A DNA stretch of 64,000 nucleotides. It comes from Myxococcales bacterium. Its GTDB lineage: Bacteria; Myxococcota_A; UBA9042. The notes below the pieces were generated by a model. That model had not been told where the DNA came from. It did no database searches and was given only the letters and a program-made list of their open reading frames with translations. Location: the NCBI GenBank assembly GCA_023954815.1, contig JAGSHB010000001.1, forward strand, positions 95,911-159,910. The letters are read 5' to 3'. Positions 52,231 to 61,391 of the stretch are shown here, piece by piece; positions within the stretch are counted from its first letter, which is position 1; the number at the start of each line of letters is the position of its first letter. A program made the position numbers and the translations under genes.

Positions 52231-54264
52231 CTAGTCTCCGGGCTCTTTCACCAGCTTCAGATCCTTGAGATCGAGGCCGGCCGGGTACCCGTAGGAGACG
52301 TATTGGTCAAAGCCGTAGACGTCCACTGCTACGGGCTTGTCGGACTTGACGCGGTGCACGCCTTCGCCGACGAAAATTCGGGTCATCTTGTAGCTCTTCG
52401 ATACTTTTTCGAAGTAATCCGGCGACAACTGCTTGCCGTTAAACGACACTTTAGCATCCATCGGCGCTGCCACCGAGATGTAGTTCATGGCGTACTTGTT
52501 TGGCGCCAGGAAAACGAACTCGGTGCGCCACTGGGCCACGGGGATCGACAGCAAGAAGGCCGGATCTCCGGTCCCTGCGTCGCCAGGCTGCGGCCCAACG
52601 GAGTTCGGATCGGGTGCGTCTTGGCTGGCCATAAAGTGTCCGACCATGATGGGAGCCGGGCTGCCATCGCCCTTCTTGGCGACGATCTCAAAGCTCTTGG
52701 TCGTCTCGATCTCGTACCACTCGCCCTTGTTGAGCACCGGGACATAGACGTTCTTGCCGTCCTGATTCTTGATCGGGGGAATCGTCGTGACCTTTGTGCC
52801 GTCCTCTGCCGCCATGATGCGCCAGTAATCGCTCTCTTGGCCGCGCGGGAACAGCTTGACCGCGACATAGTGCGAGCCCCACGTCTTGATCGGGAACATC
52901 TGCATTTCGAGATGGTCTGCGCAGCAGGTGATGAACTGGCTGCACTGCTCATTCTTGTAGCAGGGGGTCTTCTTGTCGTAGGCACACACGCCGCACTTGA
53001 TGTTGCTGGACAGCTCTTTGTCGGTGCACAAATCCACGTCGCAACGGTTGGTATTAGGGGCATTGGCCGCCTCCGACCCAGCAAAGACGGCCACGCGCTT
53101 GTTCGCCGTGACGATCGATCCAGTCAGGTCGGAGCCCACGAGGTCGGACTCGATGTTGAGCGTGTCCCACTGGTTGAGGATGAACTCTCCGCCCTCCCCG
53201 CCATTGAACACTTTGATCTTCTTGCCAGTTGAGCTCGCGAGGGTCTTGCCGGTGGTTTTGGAGAACTGCACGTTGACCGTCGTCGTGCCACCGAGCGTCG
53301 CGACGATCGTGATGAAACCGCGCAGCACCGAGAAAGACTGCTCCCGTGACATCACCATGTAGTACTTGCCCAGCAGCTCCTCCGGTAGCAACAACGATGC
53401 GTCGTTGGAGAACACGTTGACGTTCTCCAGCGGATTGAACTGATAGGCGGTGATCGGAACGGAGGAGCTGATTTTGTAGGCGAGCTTCGCTTGCACGGTG
53501 CCGTTGATGTTACGTGGCGGCAGGTTGTAGACGCGCAACTCGCCAGCCTTCAGCGGGCTGAGATCGAGATCGTCGCCTTTGGCGTCAACTTTGACCTCGC
53601 CCTCGTTCGTCTCGATCTTGATGTTGGCGGCCAGTTTGTCCGAAGGGTTGCTCACCACCACCGCATACTGAGCGCCCGCCGCGTCGTAGTAGCCGCGCTT
53701 GCCGCCAGGCACAAAGGCGTTGTCCAAGTCGGTCGCCCAGAACGAGCAGCCGATGTAGCTGTTGGCCTTGACGTTGATCTCACAGGCCTCGGCGCAGAGG
53801 CCGTTGAAACACTGCTTGCCCGCCTCTCCGTCGCATGTCTGCGCGTCTTCCCATGCACCGGCTGCGGAACAGTTCTGTACGACGGTGCTGTCTTTGTCAC
53901 TGCAGCGCTTGCTGCCCGGTGCGCAGGCACCACAGACGCCGGGCAGCTTACAATTGGTTGGTGAACCGTCGCTGCCGTAGCACGGGTCAGCGATCCAGCC
54001 GCTGCCGTCCTCGGCGCACTTCTTCAGTGCGTTGGCGTTGGCGCAGCCGTCGACGCTGCCCGGGGAGCAGACGCCTCCATCGGGAATCGGAACCTTTGTA
54101 TCCGCAGTGGTGTCAGCCTGGCTGTCGTTGCTAGCGATCGCGTCGGGATCGATGGACACCGCGTCGGGCTCCTGCGTGTCCGACGGGCTGCAGCCGCCGC
54201 CCACGATCGCGATGAGACTCACGATGGATACGGTGACGATCAATTGACGGAGGCTGCTAAGCAT
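52231..54264 (-). CDS. IgGFc-binding-like lipoprotein
   Basis: A 677-residue lipoprotein, Cys near residue 25 in GGGC. An Asp-rich linker and two Cys-rich repeats (CANANALKKCAEDGSGW; CAPGSKRCSDKD) precede an IgGFc-binding-type N-terminal domain: CSFWATDLDNAFVPGG, VVVSNPSDKLAA, a motif YYMVMSREQS, and VAVFAGSEAANAP. These domains occur in mucin-associated proteins and in bacterial adhesins. It opens the five-gene run and has an AAGGA site about eight bases before ATG 54264. Confidence 0.9.
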   Translation of the reverse strand: MLSSLRQLIVTVSIVSLIAIVGGGCSPSDTQEPDAVSIDPDAIASNDSQADTTADTKVPIPDGGVCSPGSVDGCANANALKKCAEDGSGWIADPCYGSDGSPTNCKLPGVCGACAPGSKRCSDKDSTVVQNCSAAGAWEDAQTCDGEAGKQCFNGLCAEACEINVKANSYIGCSFWATDLDNAFVPGGKRGYYDAAGAQYAVVVSNPSDKLAANIKIETNEGEVKVDAKGDDLDLSPLKAGELRVYNLPPRNINGTVQAKLAYKISSSVPITAYQFNPLENVNVFSNDASLLLPEELLGKYYMVMSREQSFSVLRGFITIVATLGGTTTVNVQFSKTTGKTLASSTGKKIKVFNGGEGGEFILNQWDTLNIESDLVGSDLTGSIVTANKRVAVFAGSEAANAPNTNRCDVDLCTDKELSSNIKCGVCAYDKKTPCYKNEQCSQFITCCADHLEMQMFPIKTWGSHYVAVKLFPRGQESDYWRIMAAEDGTKVTTIPPIKNQDGKNVYVPVLNKGEWYEIETTKSFEIVAKKGDGSPAPIMVGHFMASQDAPDPNSVGPQPGDAGTGDPAFLLSIPVAQWRTEFVFLAPNKYAMNYISVAAPMDAKVSFNGKQLSPDYFEKVSKSYKMTRIFVGEGVHRVKSDKPVAVDVYGFDQYVSYGYPAGLDLKDLKLVKEPGD

Positions 54265-54393
54265 TCAAAGTCCTTACTGCTGGATCCGGTTGGCTGGCGC
54301 GCCGACAAATGTGACGCACAAACACGCGAGTGCGCCCCAATCGCTGCTGGGCCATCGGCCGCGCCCCACCCAAACGGCACGATGAATCGCGGA

Positions 54394-54423
54394 ACGGTAG
54401 CGAAGATCTGTCGGGTCGGTCAA
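54394..54423 (-). promoter_or_regulatory. Candidate promoter for the five-gene lipoprotein run
   Basis: On the minus strand TTGACC (54423-54418) and TACCGT (54399-54394) are separated by 18 bases, about 130 bases before ATG 54264. The -10 is weak. Confidence 0.35.
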
Positions 54424-54522
54424 TGATTGTCAGTGGTCCACAGGCCCAATGGCCGCGAATCTTCGTTGGCATAGCTGTGCAGGGAGGCAAATCTTCACCA
54501 TGGGCCTACAGGCAATCAATCC

Positions 54523-54551
54523 TTGACATCTGAGGCCACGACGCGTATTCG
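54523..54551 (+). promoter_or_regulatory. rpsP promoter
   Basis: Perfect TTGACA (54523-54528), 17-base spacer and TATTCG (54546-54551), giving a leader of about 135 bases before ATG 54693. Confidence 0.6.
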
Positions 54552-54660
54552 CACCGCCCGTTCGTGGGCACACCTCGCTTTTTTGCAAGGCACACCATCG
54601 GAGCATCAGCTTCGACTCAGGCCTCGAACACTCCGCCGACTGGACTCGGCACCGGAATCT

Positions 54661-54677
54661 GCCGACCTAGCGTCGGC
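54661..54677 (+). promoter_or_regulatory. Hairpin before the rpsP ribosome-binding site
   Basis: GCCGAC / GTCGGC with a CTAGC loop, immediately upstream of CAGGAG (54679-54684) and ATG 54693. Placement suits translational control of the ribosomal protein gene, although it may be chance. Confidence 0.4.
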
Positions 54678-54692
54678 TCAGGAGAACGATAC

Positions 54693-54971
54693 ATGGCCGT
54701 TCGCATTCGCCTCGCTCGCTACGGCGCTAAAAAGCGCCCCTTCTACCGCATCGTTGCCGCTGACAGTGAGTCGCGCCGCGATGGTCGTTTCATTGAGACG
54801 ATCGGTACGTACAACCCGTGCGTCAATCCCGCTAAGATCGACCTGAAACTCGATCGCTACGAGCACTGGACCGCACAGGGAGCCCTCCCGACCGAGACGG
54901 TAGCGTCGATCGTCCGCAAGGCGCGTCGCCAGCCAGTCGCACCTGTCGCGGCCGTCGAGCAGGGCGAATAG
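54693..54971 (+). CDS. rpsP: 30S ribosomal protein S16
   Basis: A 92-residue structural protein of the small ribosomal subunit, with the family start [11 protein letters not shown] followed by [14 protein letters not shown] and the conserved [15 protein letters not shown] 54693 has CAGGAG before it. khpA follows after a gap of 60 bases. Confidence 0.97.
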   Translation: MAVRIRLARYGAKKRPFYRIVAADSESRRDGRFIETIGTYNPCVNPAKIDLKLDRYEHWTAQGALPTETVASIVRKARRQPVAPVAAVEQGE

Positions 54972-55031
54972 TCCCAGCGATCGCCGAATTGTCGATTCGC
55001 CCTTATTCGTAGGGCGTTGCAAGCGAGTCCC

Positions 55032-55268
55032 ATGGACGAACTCCTCCACTATGTCGCATCTATCCTGGTCGACCACCCCGATGAGGTGGTTGTCGAGTCT
55101 TCGACTGACGACGAGGGGACGATTGTCCTGCGTCTCACCGTGAGCGAGGACGACATTGGTAAGGTCATTGGTAAGCAGGGGCGCACGGCGCGGGCGATGC
55201 GCAATTTGATGCACGCCGCAGCGGAACAGCGCCAGCAACGTGTCAACGTTCAATTCGTCGACGCCTAG
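55032..55268 (+). CDS. khpA: KH-domain RNA-binding protein KhpA
   Basis: A 78-residue KH protein with the GxxG loop GKVIGKQGRTARAMR, of the KhpA (YlqC) family that helps in RNA-chaperone and cell-envelope regulation in Gram-positives. ATG 55032 is preferred to an upstream alternative at 55017. It normally precedes rimM and trmD; here two membrane protein genes follow instead. Confidence 0.95.
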   Translation: MDELLHYVASILVDHPDEVVVESSTDDEGTIVLRLTVSEDDIGKVIGKQGRTARAMRNLMHAAAEQRQQRVNVQFVDA

Positions 55269-55291
55269 CAGAACAAACCACGCGAGGGCCC

Positions 55292-56449
55292 TTGCCGCCA
55301 CCTGATACCGGTGCAAATCACGGGCGTACGCCGCTCGTCGACACGCTGACCGGCGGTCGGCTCGGCGCTCCTTTGTTGATGGCGCTGTGGGCCCTCCTGT
55401 TGTGGACGGGCACTCAGGTGCCCCAGGCAGACGCCCCCCTCTCTCACTCAGACGCGCTGGCCCGGGCAGATTTGTTGTCGCTCGTGGGCCTCGGGCTCCA
55501 TCGCATTGCTGGGTCGCTGCCCGCGTGGTTGCTTGTCGCCGCCACGGCCGTCATGGCTGTCGCGCGCATGGCAGCCCCAAATCTCGTGGCCACCACGGCC
55601 GTCAACAGCGACGGACTGATGCAGCGGCTGTCCGGACTCGATCATCGGTTTCGCCAGCGCACACCCACCACGTTGACCCTTGGTCATGGCACCCTCGGGC
55701 GCCGTTTTTTGGCGGCGGGTACGCTGCTGGTTGTGGTCGGCTGGTTGCTTGGCGGAATGACTCCAGCTCCCGTCGTGATTCAGACCGACGCCAAGGGCGC
55801 CGTGGCTGCATACCGAATCGATGGCGGTCGCGCAGGAAAGTCTGCTGCGATCACGGGTCGGTGCGCACCACAGGCCGACGGGTTAGCTTGCACGCTCGCC
55901 GGTCCAGGCGTAGCCGCACAAGCGACGGTGGCGCCGGGGGTTCCTGCCCACGTCGGTTCGCGCAAGTTGACTTGGGTGGCTCGTGCGGCAGCACCAACGG
56001 CTACCCACGGGGCCCTGCGTTGGCGCAGAAGCGTCAACAATCAGAAGCCTACTTGGTATGGATTTGAACTGCCGGTAGGCGCTGCGGTTCAAATTCCAGC
56101 GTTGGACGCCCGGGCCGTGCTGGTTGATGGCGCTCACGCAGGCCCATTGATTGCTGCCAGCGTCGGCGGGAAGGCACTCCTCGCTGCGTCGCCCGGGCTC
56201 ATCTCTGGTCCAGCCATGATGCGACTCGACTCGCCGTCGCGGGCGCAGTTGCTTTTGAGCGATCCCATCTCGCCCTGGTGGTGGCGCGCAGGGATGATTC
56301 TGTTGCTGTTGGGGCTCATCCTCGTCGCTGCGTTGCCGGCGGTTGAAGTCATCCTCGTGGACAGTCAGGCCACGGTCGTGCACTGCAACCAAGCAGCGCT
56401 GCGTCGGAGCATTGAACGGGCCTTTGAAGCCTCAGCGGAGGAGTCATGA
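55292..56449 (+). CDS. Membrane protein with four helices, ResB-like topology
   Basis: A 385-residue protein. Predicted helices near residues 26-40, 75-92, 138-156 and around 330-355, with a large extracytoplasmic domain between the third and fourth, as in ResB-type cytochrome c assembly proteins. I see no diagnostic haem ligands, so this is a topology-based analogy. The start is a TTG at 55292 after GCGAGG. It overlaps the next gene by four bases (ATGA). Confidence 0.75.
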   Translation: MPPPDTGANHGRTPLVDTLTGGRLGAPLLMALWALLLWTGTQVPQADAPLSHSDALARADLLSLVGLGLHRIAGSLPAWLLVAATAVMAVARMAAPNLVATTAVNSDGLMQRLSGLDHRFRQRTPTTLTLGHGTLGRRFLAAGTLLVVVGWLLGGMTPAPVVIQTDAKGAVAAYRIDGGRAGKSAAITGRCAPQADGLACTLAGPGVAAQATVAPGVPAHVGSRKLTWVARAAAPTATHGALRWRRSVNNQKPTWYGFELPVGAAVQIPALDARAVLVDGAHAGPLIAASVGGKALLAASPGLISGPAMMRLDSPSRAQLLLSDPISPWWWRAGMILLLLGLILVAALPAVEVILVDSQATVVHCNQAALRRSIERAFEASAEES

Positions 56450-57534
56450 GCTTGTCGCTCTCCCTCGCGCTTGGAGCGGTTGGCTCGCTCGTAGTTGCTG
56501 CTGTTTTACCGCGGCGGGAGACGTTTGCGCTTGGCGCCCTGGTGGCCACAGCAGCGGCGGCCGTGCGGACCGGTGGCGCAGGCGCTGGACTCTTCGCGTT
56601 GGTCGCAGCGGCGGCCTTGATGTTGGCCTTTGTTGATCGACCAGAGCGTCGTGTCGCTGCTGTCGCGTCCTTGATCAGCGCTATCTCTCTGCTGGCATCA
56701 CCTGCCTGGCTTCCCCTCCAGGGTGGCGCGGCTGTGTTGGCCCTCGTCATCGCTCCGGTGGCTGTCGCGGCGATCGCTGCCGCGCTGCGGGATCAGGCTG
56801 CCAGAATCCCGCTCGCCGCCGTTCTGGCCTTGCTTCCCTTTCCCATCGCCGCCGTTGCTCCCGCGCACGTGGAGTTGGCGGTGGCGCATGACGGGGCCGC
56901 CGGTGCGTGGGCATTGTCCCAGGGGCTCGGCTACGTCGGCGCGCCTGCGTGGGCCGACACCTTGTGGGCAGCGGGACCGTGGCTCCTATTTGGCGGTGTC
57001 CTCGTTGCCTACGCCCGCCCGACCGGCCGCCTTCGTTTTGGCGTCATCGGCGCGATGGCGGTGGCGCTGGCTGTCGCGGCGGCCGCTCAGGTCGCGGGTA
57101 TCGTCTCCGCGTCACCCCTGCTCACCTCCTCGCATGCCGGGCTTGGCGGAGCAGCTCTGCCGACCAATACCGGAGCGCTCCTCGATGCTGCTCCAGGTTT
57201 GACAGTCGGTTTGCGTCTCGCTGCGATTGCTTGGCTGTTGTGCCCAGCGCCCCATCAAGAGAGCTATCCTCATGTGCCCGCGATGGCAGCTGTGGCAGCG
57301 CTGATGGCTGTTGCTTGGCTGGCTCCGGCCTGGTTTGGTCAGCGCTGGATGGCGGACCCGGCCGTCCTATCCCTGGGGCTGATCGCGTTGATCGCTACCC
57401 TATTGAGCGTCGATTCAGGCCGGGAATCCGGGGTTTCAGCGCTGTTGAGTGCCGCTCTGGGACTCGCCGGGTTGTTGCTTATTGGCTCGGGTGAGCTGGG
57501 TTGGCGCGTTGCGGGCGTGGTGATGGGCCGGTAG
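56446..57534 (+). CDS. Polytopic Ala-rich membrane protein
   Basis: A 362-residue, very hydrophobic protein with about nine to ten membrane helices (ATAAAAVRTGG, LISAISLLASPAWLP, VAVALAVAAAAQVAGI and so on). I looked for the CcsA tryptophan-rich haem motif and do not find it. It is translationally coupled to the upstream ResB-topology protein, so the two probably form one complex. Family unknown. Confidence 0.78.
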   Translation: MSLSLSLALGAVGSLVVAAVLPRRETFALGALVATAAAAVRTGGAGAGLFALVAAAALMLAFVDRPERRVAAVASLISAISLLASPAWLPLQGGAAVLALVIAPVAVAAIAAALRDQAARIPLAAVLALLPFPIAAVAPAHVELAVAHDGAAGAWALSQGLGYVGAPAWADTLWAAGPWLLFGGVLVAYARPTGRLRFGVIGAMAVALAVAAAAQVAGIVSASPLLTSSHAGLGGAALPTNTGALLDAAPGLTVGLRLAAIAWLLCPAPHQESYPHVPAMAAVAALMAVAWLAPAWFGQRWMADPAVLSLGLIALIATLLSVDSGRESGVSALLSAALGLAGLLLIGSGELGWRVAGVVMGR

Positions 57535-57596
57535 CGGCTGCGGTCTTTCTCTCCTGTTCATTTGGGGAGGGCCATTCGCGCGGGGCCGCAGTTCGC

Positions 57597-58331
57597 TCAC
57601 ACGGATCGCGACGTTCCCAAACCCGCAGCTTCCGCGCCGCCGGCATCAGCCAAGCAAAGTGCGCCTCGAACGTGCACGCCCTGTTGGACAAGGACCTCCG
57701 CAGCCCTGGCCAACGTGACGCCTGAGGTGACAACGTCATCGACGAGCCACACAGCCCCATCCGTCAGCGGAGAAGTGAATGTGGGTAGTGCGCTGTCATC
57801 CCTTGACCGTGGTGCGGCATCATCTAGTCGCTTCAACCCAGACAGATGGACAGTCGGCCTGGCGGCTCCTCGGATATTTGCGCAGATAGCGCGCGCCAGC
57901 TCGTCTGGCAGGTGCCAGCCACGTTGTCGCAGCCTCCGTCGATGGGGGGCGATCGGGAGGAGCAGATCGCTTGGTTGAATGCGTTCGCAAAGACCGGTCG
58001 TCAGCCCCCCCAACCATCGTTCAACATCCAGCGGGGCGCTGCGGAATTTTGCGGCCACGATGCACTCGGCGATCGCCCCTCCGTAGCGCCAACCAGCCAA
58101 GATTGGGAGTGATGCGGGGCCTGTCCGCCACACGCCCACGGGCTGCATCTCCAGCTCACACAATAAGCAGAGCGGGCCACCAACTCCCACACGCAAGCGC
58201 GTGCCGCAGCCATCACAGGTCGAGCCAACGAGCCAACGCACCGCTGATTTCCAAGACCACCCAACGAGCGGATCAGTGCGGTGCGGTTTGGATTGTAAAT
58301 GAAGACCACCGCTACTACGTCGCATTGTCAT
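57597..58331 (-). CDS. comF: ComF-family phosphoribosyltransferase-like protein
   Basis: A 244-residue protein of the ComF/GntX family, involved in DNA uptake and recombination. Two CxxC pairs (CDGC and CLLCE) make a zinc ribbon. The C-terminal PRTase-like domain carries YGGAIAECIVAAKF, HRRRLRQRGWHLPDELARA and the phosphoribosyl motif VWLVDDVVTSGVTL. Its start region has no strong ribosome site; ATG 58331 is the longest frame and a slightly later start is possible. Confidence 0.93.
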   Translation of the reverse strand: MTMRRSSGGLHLQSKPHRTDPLVGWSWKSAVRWLVGSTCDGCGTRLRVGVGGPLCLLCELEMQPVGVWRTGPASLPILAGWRYGGAIAECIVAAKFRSAPLDVERWLGGLTTGLCERIQPSDLLLPIAPHRRRLRQRGWHLPDELARAICANIRGAARPTVHLSGLKRLDDAAPRSRDDSALPTFTSPLTDGAVWLVDDVVTSGVTLARAAEVLVQQGVHVRGALCLADAGGAEAAGLGTSRSV

Positions 58332-58563
58332 GTTCAGCCCCCTTCAAGTTGGACGTCCACCATGCACACCGACCCATCCCGCGCCGCTTCCGATGCGAAC
58401 GCAACAGAAGGGACAGCGACAAACGAGGAACCGCAATATCCGATGCCTAGCAGCACACCGCGACCTCAGGCAGGGACCGGTTCACATGGGCGCACACATC
58501 TACGACGAGCCCACGCTCAAAAATCGTCGAAAATAGTGAATGAAGGTGGGGTCTGCAGGCCGA

Positions 58564-59397
58564 TCACGGCCATTTTCCATCTGACGTCAGGGTCAAGAGC
58601 TGTCCGCCGCTATCGTTGAGGGCCACGCTCATCTCGAAGTGGGCAGCTCGGCCGCCATCAGCTGTGGCGACCGTCCAGCCGTCACTCAGGGTCCGCAAGT
58701 TCGCGGCTCCCTCGGTAAGCATCGGCTCGAGTGCAAGGCACCAGCCCGCTAGCAATACCGGTCCTGTGCTCGGGTCGCCGTGATTGGGAACCTGGGGATC
58801 CTGATGCATCTGTCGTCCGATGCCATGGCCGCAGTATTGGGTCACGACACCAAGTCCGGCCGCTTCTCCAACCCCCGTAATCGCTGCACCAATATCTCCG
58901 AGCGTGTGGCCTGGCTGGGTCACCGCCAGCCCGGCAAGGAGCGCTTGGCGTGTCGCCCTTAGAAGTCGATCGGCAGCATCGTCAATCTCACCCACTGCGA
59001 TGGTGATAGCGGCGTCTCCAATGAATCCATCGAGCGTTGCGCCGCAATCTACCGACAGCAGGTCGCCGCTCTTCAGCTTTCGCCAAGATGGGAGGCCATG
59101 AACGACCTGCTCATTGACACTCATGCAAAGCGCCGCCGGAAAGCCGTGGTAGCCCTTGAAAGTCGGCGTTGCCCCCCGCTTGCGAATCGCCTTTTCCGCA
59201 GCCTTGTTGATGGTTCGCAGACGAACGCCCGGCACCGCCATCTGTCGAATCATGCGTAGCGTGTCGCCAACGATGGCGCCAGCGGCCCGCATCTTCGCGA
59301 TTTCGTCCGTAGACTTGATTGGAATCACAACCTTCCCTCCGAGTCGGACGCTAGCGATGCGTTCTCCGCCGCGCAACAAAGAGGCACTCGATTCCAT
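58564..59397 (-). CDS. map: Methionine aminopeptidase, type I
   Basis: Removes the initiator Met from new proteins. The 277-residue metalloenzyme has the ligands in VDCGATLDGFIGDAA (two Asp), GHGIGRQMHQ (His) and LEPML (Glu) and the KGYHGFPAALCMSVNEQVVHG substrate loop. The frame extends to 59589, but ATG 59397 has AAGG before it and about 28 residues then precede the usual KSTDEIAKMR start. It is adjacent to, and divergent from, proA, and not in the usual secY context. Confidence 0.95.
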   Translation of the reverse strand: MESSASLLRGGERIASVRLGGKVVIPIKSTDEIAKMRAAGAIVGDTLRMIRQMAVPGVRLRTINKAAEKAIRKRGATPTFKGYHGFPAALCMSVNEQVVHGLPSWRKLKSGDLLSVDCGATLDGFIGDAAITIAVGEIDDAADRLLRATRQALLAGLAVTQPGHTLGDIGAAITGVGEAAGLGVVTQYCGHGIGRQMHQDPQVPNHGDPSTGPVLLAGWCLALEPMLTEGAANLRTLSDGWTVATADGGRAAHFEMSVALNDSGGQLLTLTSDGKWP

Positions 59398-59571
59398 TCG
59401 TTCAAGCCTTTTCGACGCCGGTAATAGTCGTCGGCTGACCTGTGCTGCGCGTCGCCGATGGTTGGTTTCGCAGATCGGAAGAACGTGTGGCGTGATGTGG
59501 CGTTGACGGCGCAACAATGGCTCCCTAGGATTCGGCGCAACGCGCATCTGCGTATTATCTGAGGATGGACA

Positions 59572-60843
59572 TTGACTCTTGATCCCCAACTTGTCTCAGA
59601 AACGCAGGCTTTGCTCGCGCGTGCACGTGTAGCCGCGAGGCGCTTGGCCATCGCAACCACAGCAGAAAAGACGCAGTTCCTCGCCGGCGTGGCGCAGGGG
59701 GTACGTGACCGTACGCCTGACATCTTGAGCGCGAATCTACAAGACGTCGCTCGCGCCTCCGAACGCGGTCGCAACGCGGCTTTCATCGATCGTTTGCGCT
59801 TGAGCGCCTCGCGGTTGGAATCCTTGGCGGGCGCGGTCGAAGAGATATCGGCCCTGCCCGATCCCGTCGGCGCCACGACCAGCGGCACGCGTCGCCCAAG
59901 CGGTATTGAGGTACGCAAGGTTCGGATTCCACTCGGGGTCATCGGTATTGTGTACGAGTCACGCCCCAACGTGACGATCGACGCCGGTTGTCTCTGCATC
60001 AAGGCGGGCAACGCGGTTGTGTTGCGCGGCGGCTCAGACGCAAGCAGCAGCAACGCCGTATTTCTCGACGTTTTGCGCACCGCTCTGACCGATGCTGGCC
60101 TGCCAGCGGATGCCGCAATGGCGCCGGCCACGGCGAGCCACTCAGGGATTGAGGCCTTGGTTTCGCAGGCCGGTGGGCTGGACGTCATCATTCCTAGAGG
60201 CGGCACGCGTCTGATTGACGCGGTCAATCGCTGGGCTCGCGTGCCCGTCATCCAACACTATGAGGGCGTGTGCCACATCTTTGTCGAGTCGAGCGCAGAC
60301 CTCGCTGAGGCTACTGCGATCGCGGTCAATGCCAAGGCGCAACGGCCGGGTGTGTGCAACGCGATGGAGGCGTTGCTCGTCGACGCAGCCTCCGCTGAGA
60401 CCATGGCGCCCCAGCTTGTCGCTGCATTGCGAGCCGCCAACGTCGAGGTGCGCGGGTGCGATCGCATCCAAGAACTCTGTCCAGAGGACGTGGTGCCAGC
60501 GAGCGCTGCTGATCGGGGCAGGGAATATCTCGACCTCATCTGCTTGGTACAGGTGGTGGATGGGCTCGAGGGCGCGCTAGCCCACATCGCCAACCACGGT
60601 AGTGGTCACACCGAGGCGATTTTGACCCAAGACATCCGTCTTGCCAGCCGGTTTACGCAGGCAGTCGACGCGTCGTGTGTCGTCGTCAACGCGTCGACTC
60701 GCTTCAATGATGGCGGTTGTCTGGGCCTGGGTGCAGAGATTGGAATTTCAACGACAAAACTCCATGCCTACGGGCCAATGGGGCTTGAAGCGCTGACGAC
60801 ACAGAAGTACGTCGTCGTAGGTGAGGGACATGTTCGAAACTAG
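59572..60843 (+). CDS. proA: Glutamate-5-semialdehyde dehydrogenase
   Basis: Second step of proline synthesis, NADPH-dependent reduction of glutamyl-5-phosphate. The 423-residue protein shows [22 protein letters not shown]-type NAD-binding segments ([15 protein letters not shown]), catalytic Cys262 in [12 protein letters not shown] and the [20 protein letters not shown] end. The start is TTG 59572, with GAGGA upstream. proB is not in the window; map is divergent. Confidence 0.96.
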   Translation: [423 protein letters not shown]

Positions 60844-60872
60844 GCACAACAGTGCGCGTTGGAGAGGCATCA

Positions 60873-61391
60873 ATGGCTGAGCCAAATGTCGAGATGGTAC
60901 AGGCAGTCGCTGAGGCGATCTGGGAGAAGAAGGGCTTTGACGTCGTCGCGTACGTCGTCGACGAGGTCCTCGACTACACAGATTGCATGATCGTGGCGTC
61001 TGCCGGCTCCGATCGCCAGACGCTGGCAATTGCAGACAGCGTTGAGCAGACCATGCGGGACAAGTTTGCCGACAAGCCATTTGGGCGGGAAGGGCGGGCC
61101 AACGCGCGCTGGGTTCTCCTCGATTTCAGCGATGTCGTGGTCCACATCTTCCATCGCCCGGTTCGCGACTACTACGAACTCGATCGGCTGTATGGAGACA
61201 TGCCCAGGGTCGCACTCGAGGAGCCGGAGTGGGTCAAGCAAGGCGCTGATCCAACCTCGGACTGGGCTTCCGCTGACGACTACAATGAGCCTGTGTGGGA
61301 TGAGGACGACGACGAGGACAGCGAGCCGACCGAGGCTATGAATGACCAGCTTGAGGCTGTCTCCTCGAGTGATCAGGGCGCAGACGAGTGA
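60873..61391 (+). CDS. rsfS: Ribosomal silencing factor RsfS
   Basis: Binds L14 to prevent subunit joining in starvation. The 172-residue protein has the family core VVDEVLDYTDCMIVASAGSDRQTLAIADSVE and an acidic tail of about 60 residues beyond it, longer than usual. ATG 60873 has GGAGAGG upstream. The stop overlaps the GTG start of rlmH. Confidence 0.94.
   Translation: MAEPNVEMVQAVAEAIWEKKGFDVVAYVVDEVLDYTDCMIVASAGSDRQTLAIADSVEQTMRDKFADKPFGREGRANARWVLLDFSDVVVHIFHRPVRDYYELDRLYGDMPRVALEEPEWVKQGADPTSDWASADDYNEPVWDEDDDEDSEPTEAMNDQLEAVSSSDQGADE

Larger units (their letters stand above)
54265..54692. other. Divergent intergenic region between the surface-lipoprotein run and rpsP
   Basis: These 428 bases contain a candidate minus-strand promoter for the lipoprotein run, a good promoter for rpsP and a hairpin just before the rpsP ribosome site. 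I see no additional gene. Confidence 0.65.

Noticed and set aside
52039..53232. 397-codon plus frame across two lipoprotein genes
   Set aside because: It crosses both genes' termini, with no family-like segment.
55292..57534. ResB/CcsA cytochrome c assembly system
   Set aside because: Topology of the first protein fits ResB, but the second lacks the CcsA tryptophan-rich haem motif and no haem ligands are evident; kept as an analogy only.
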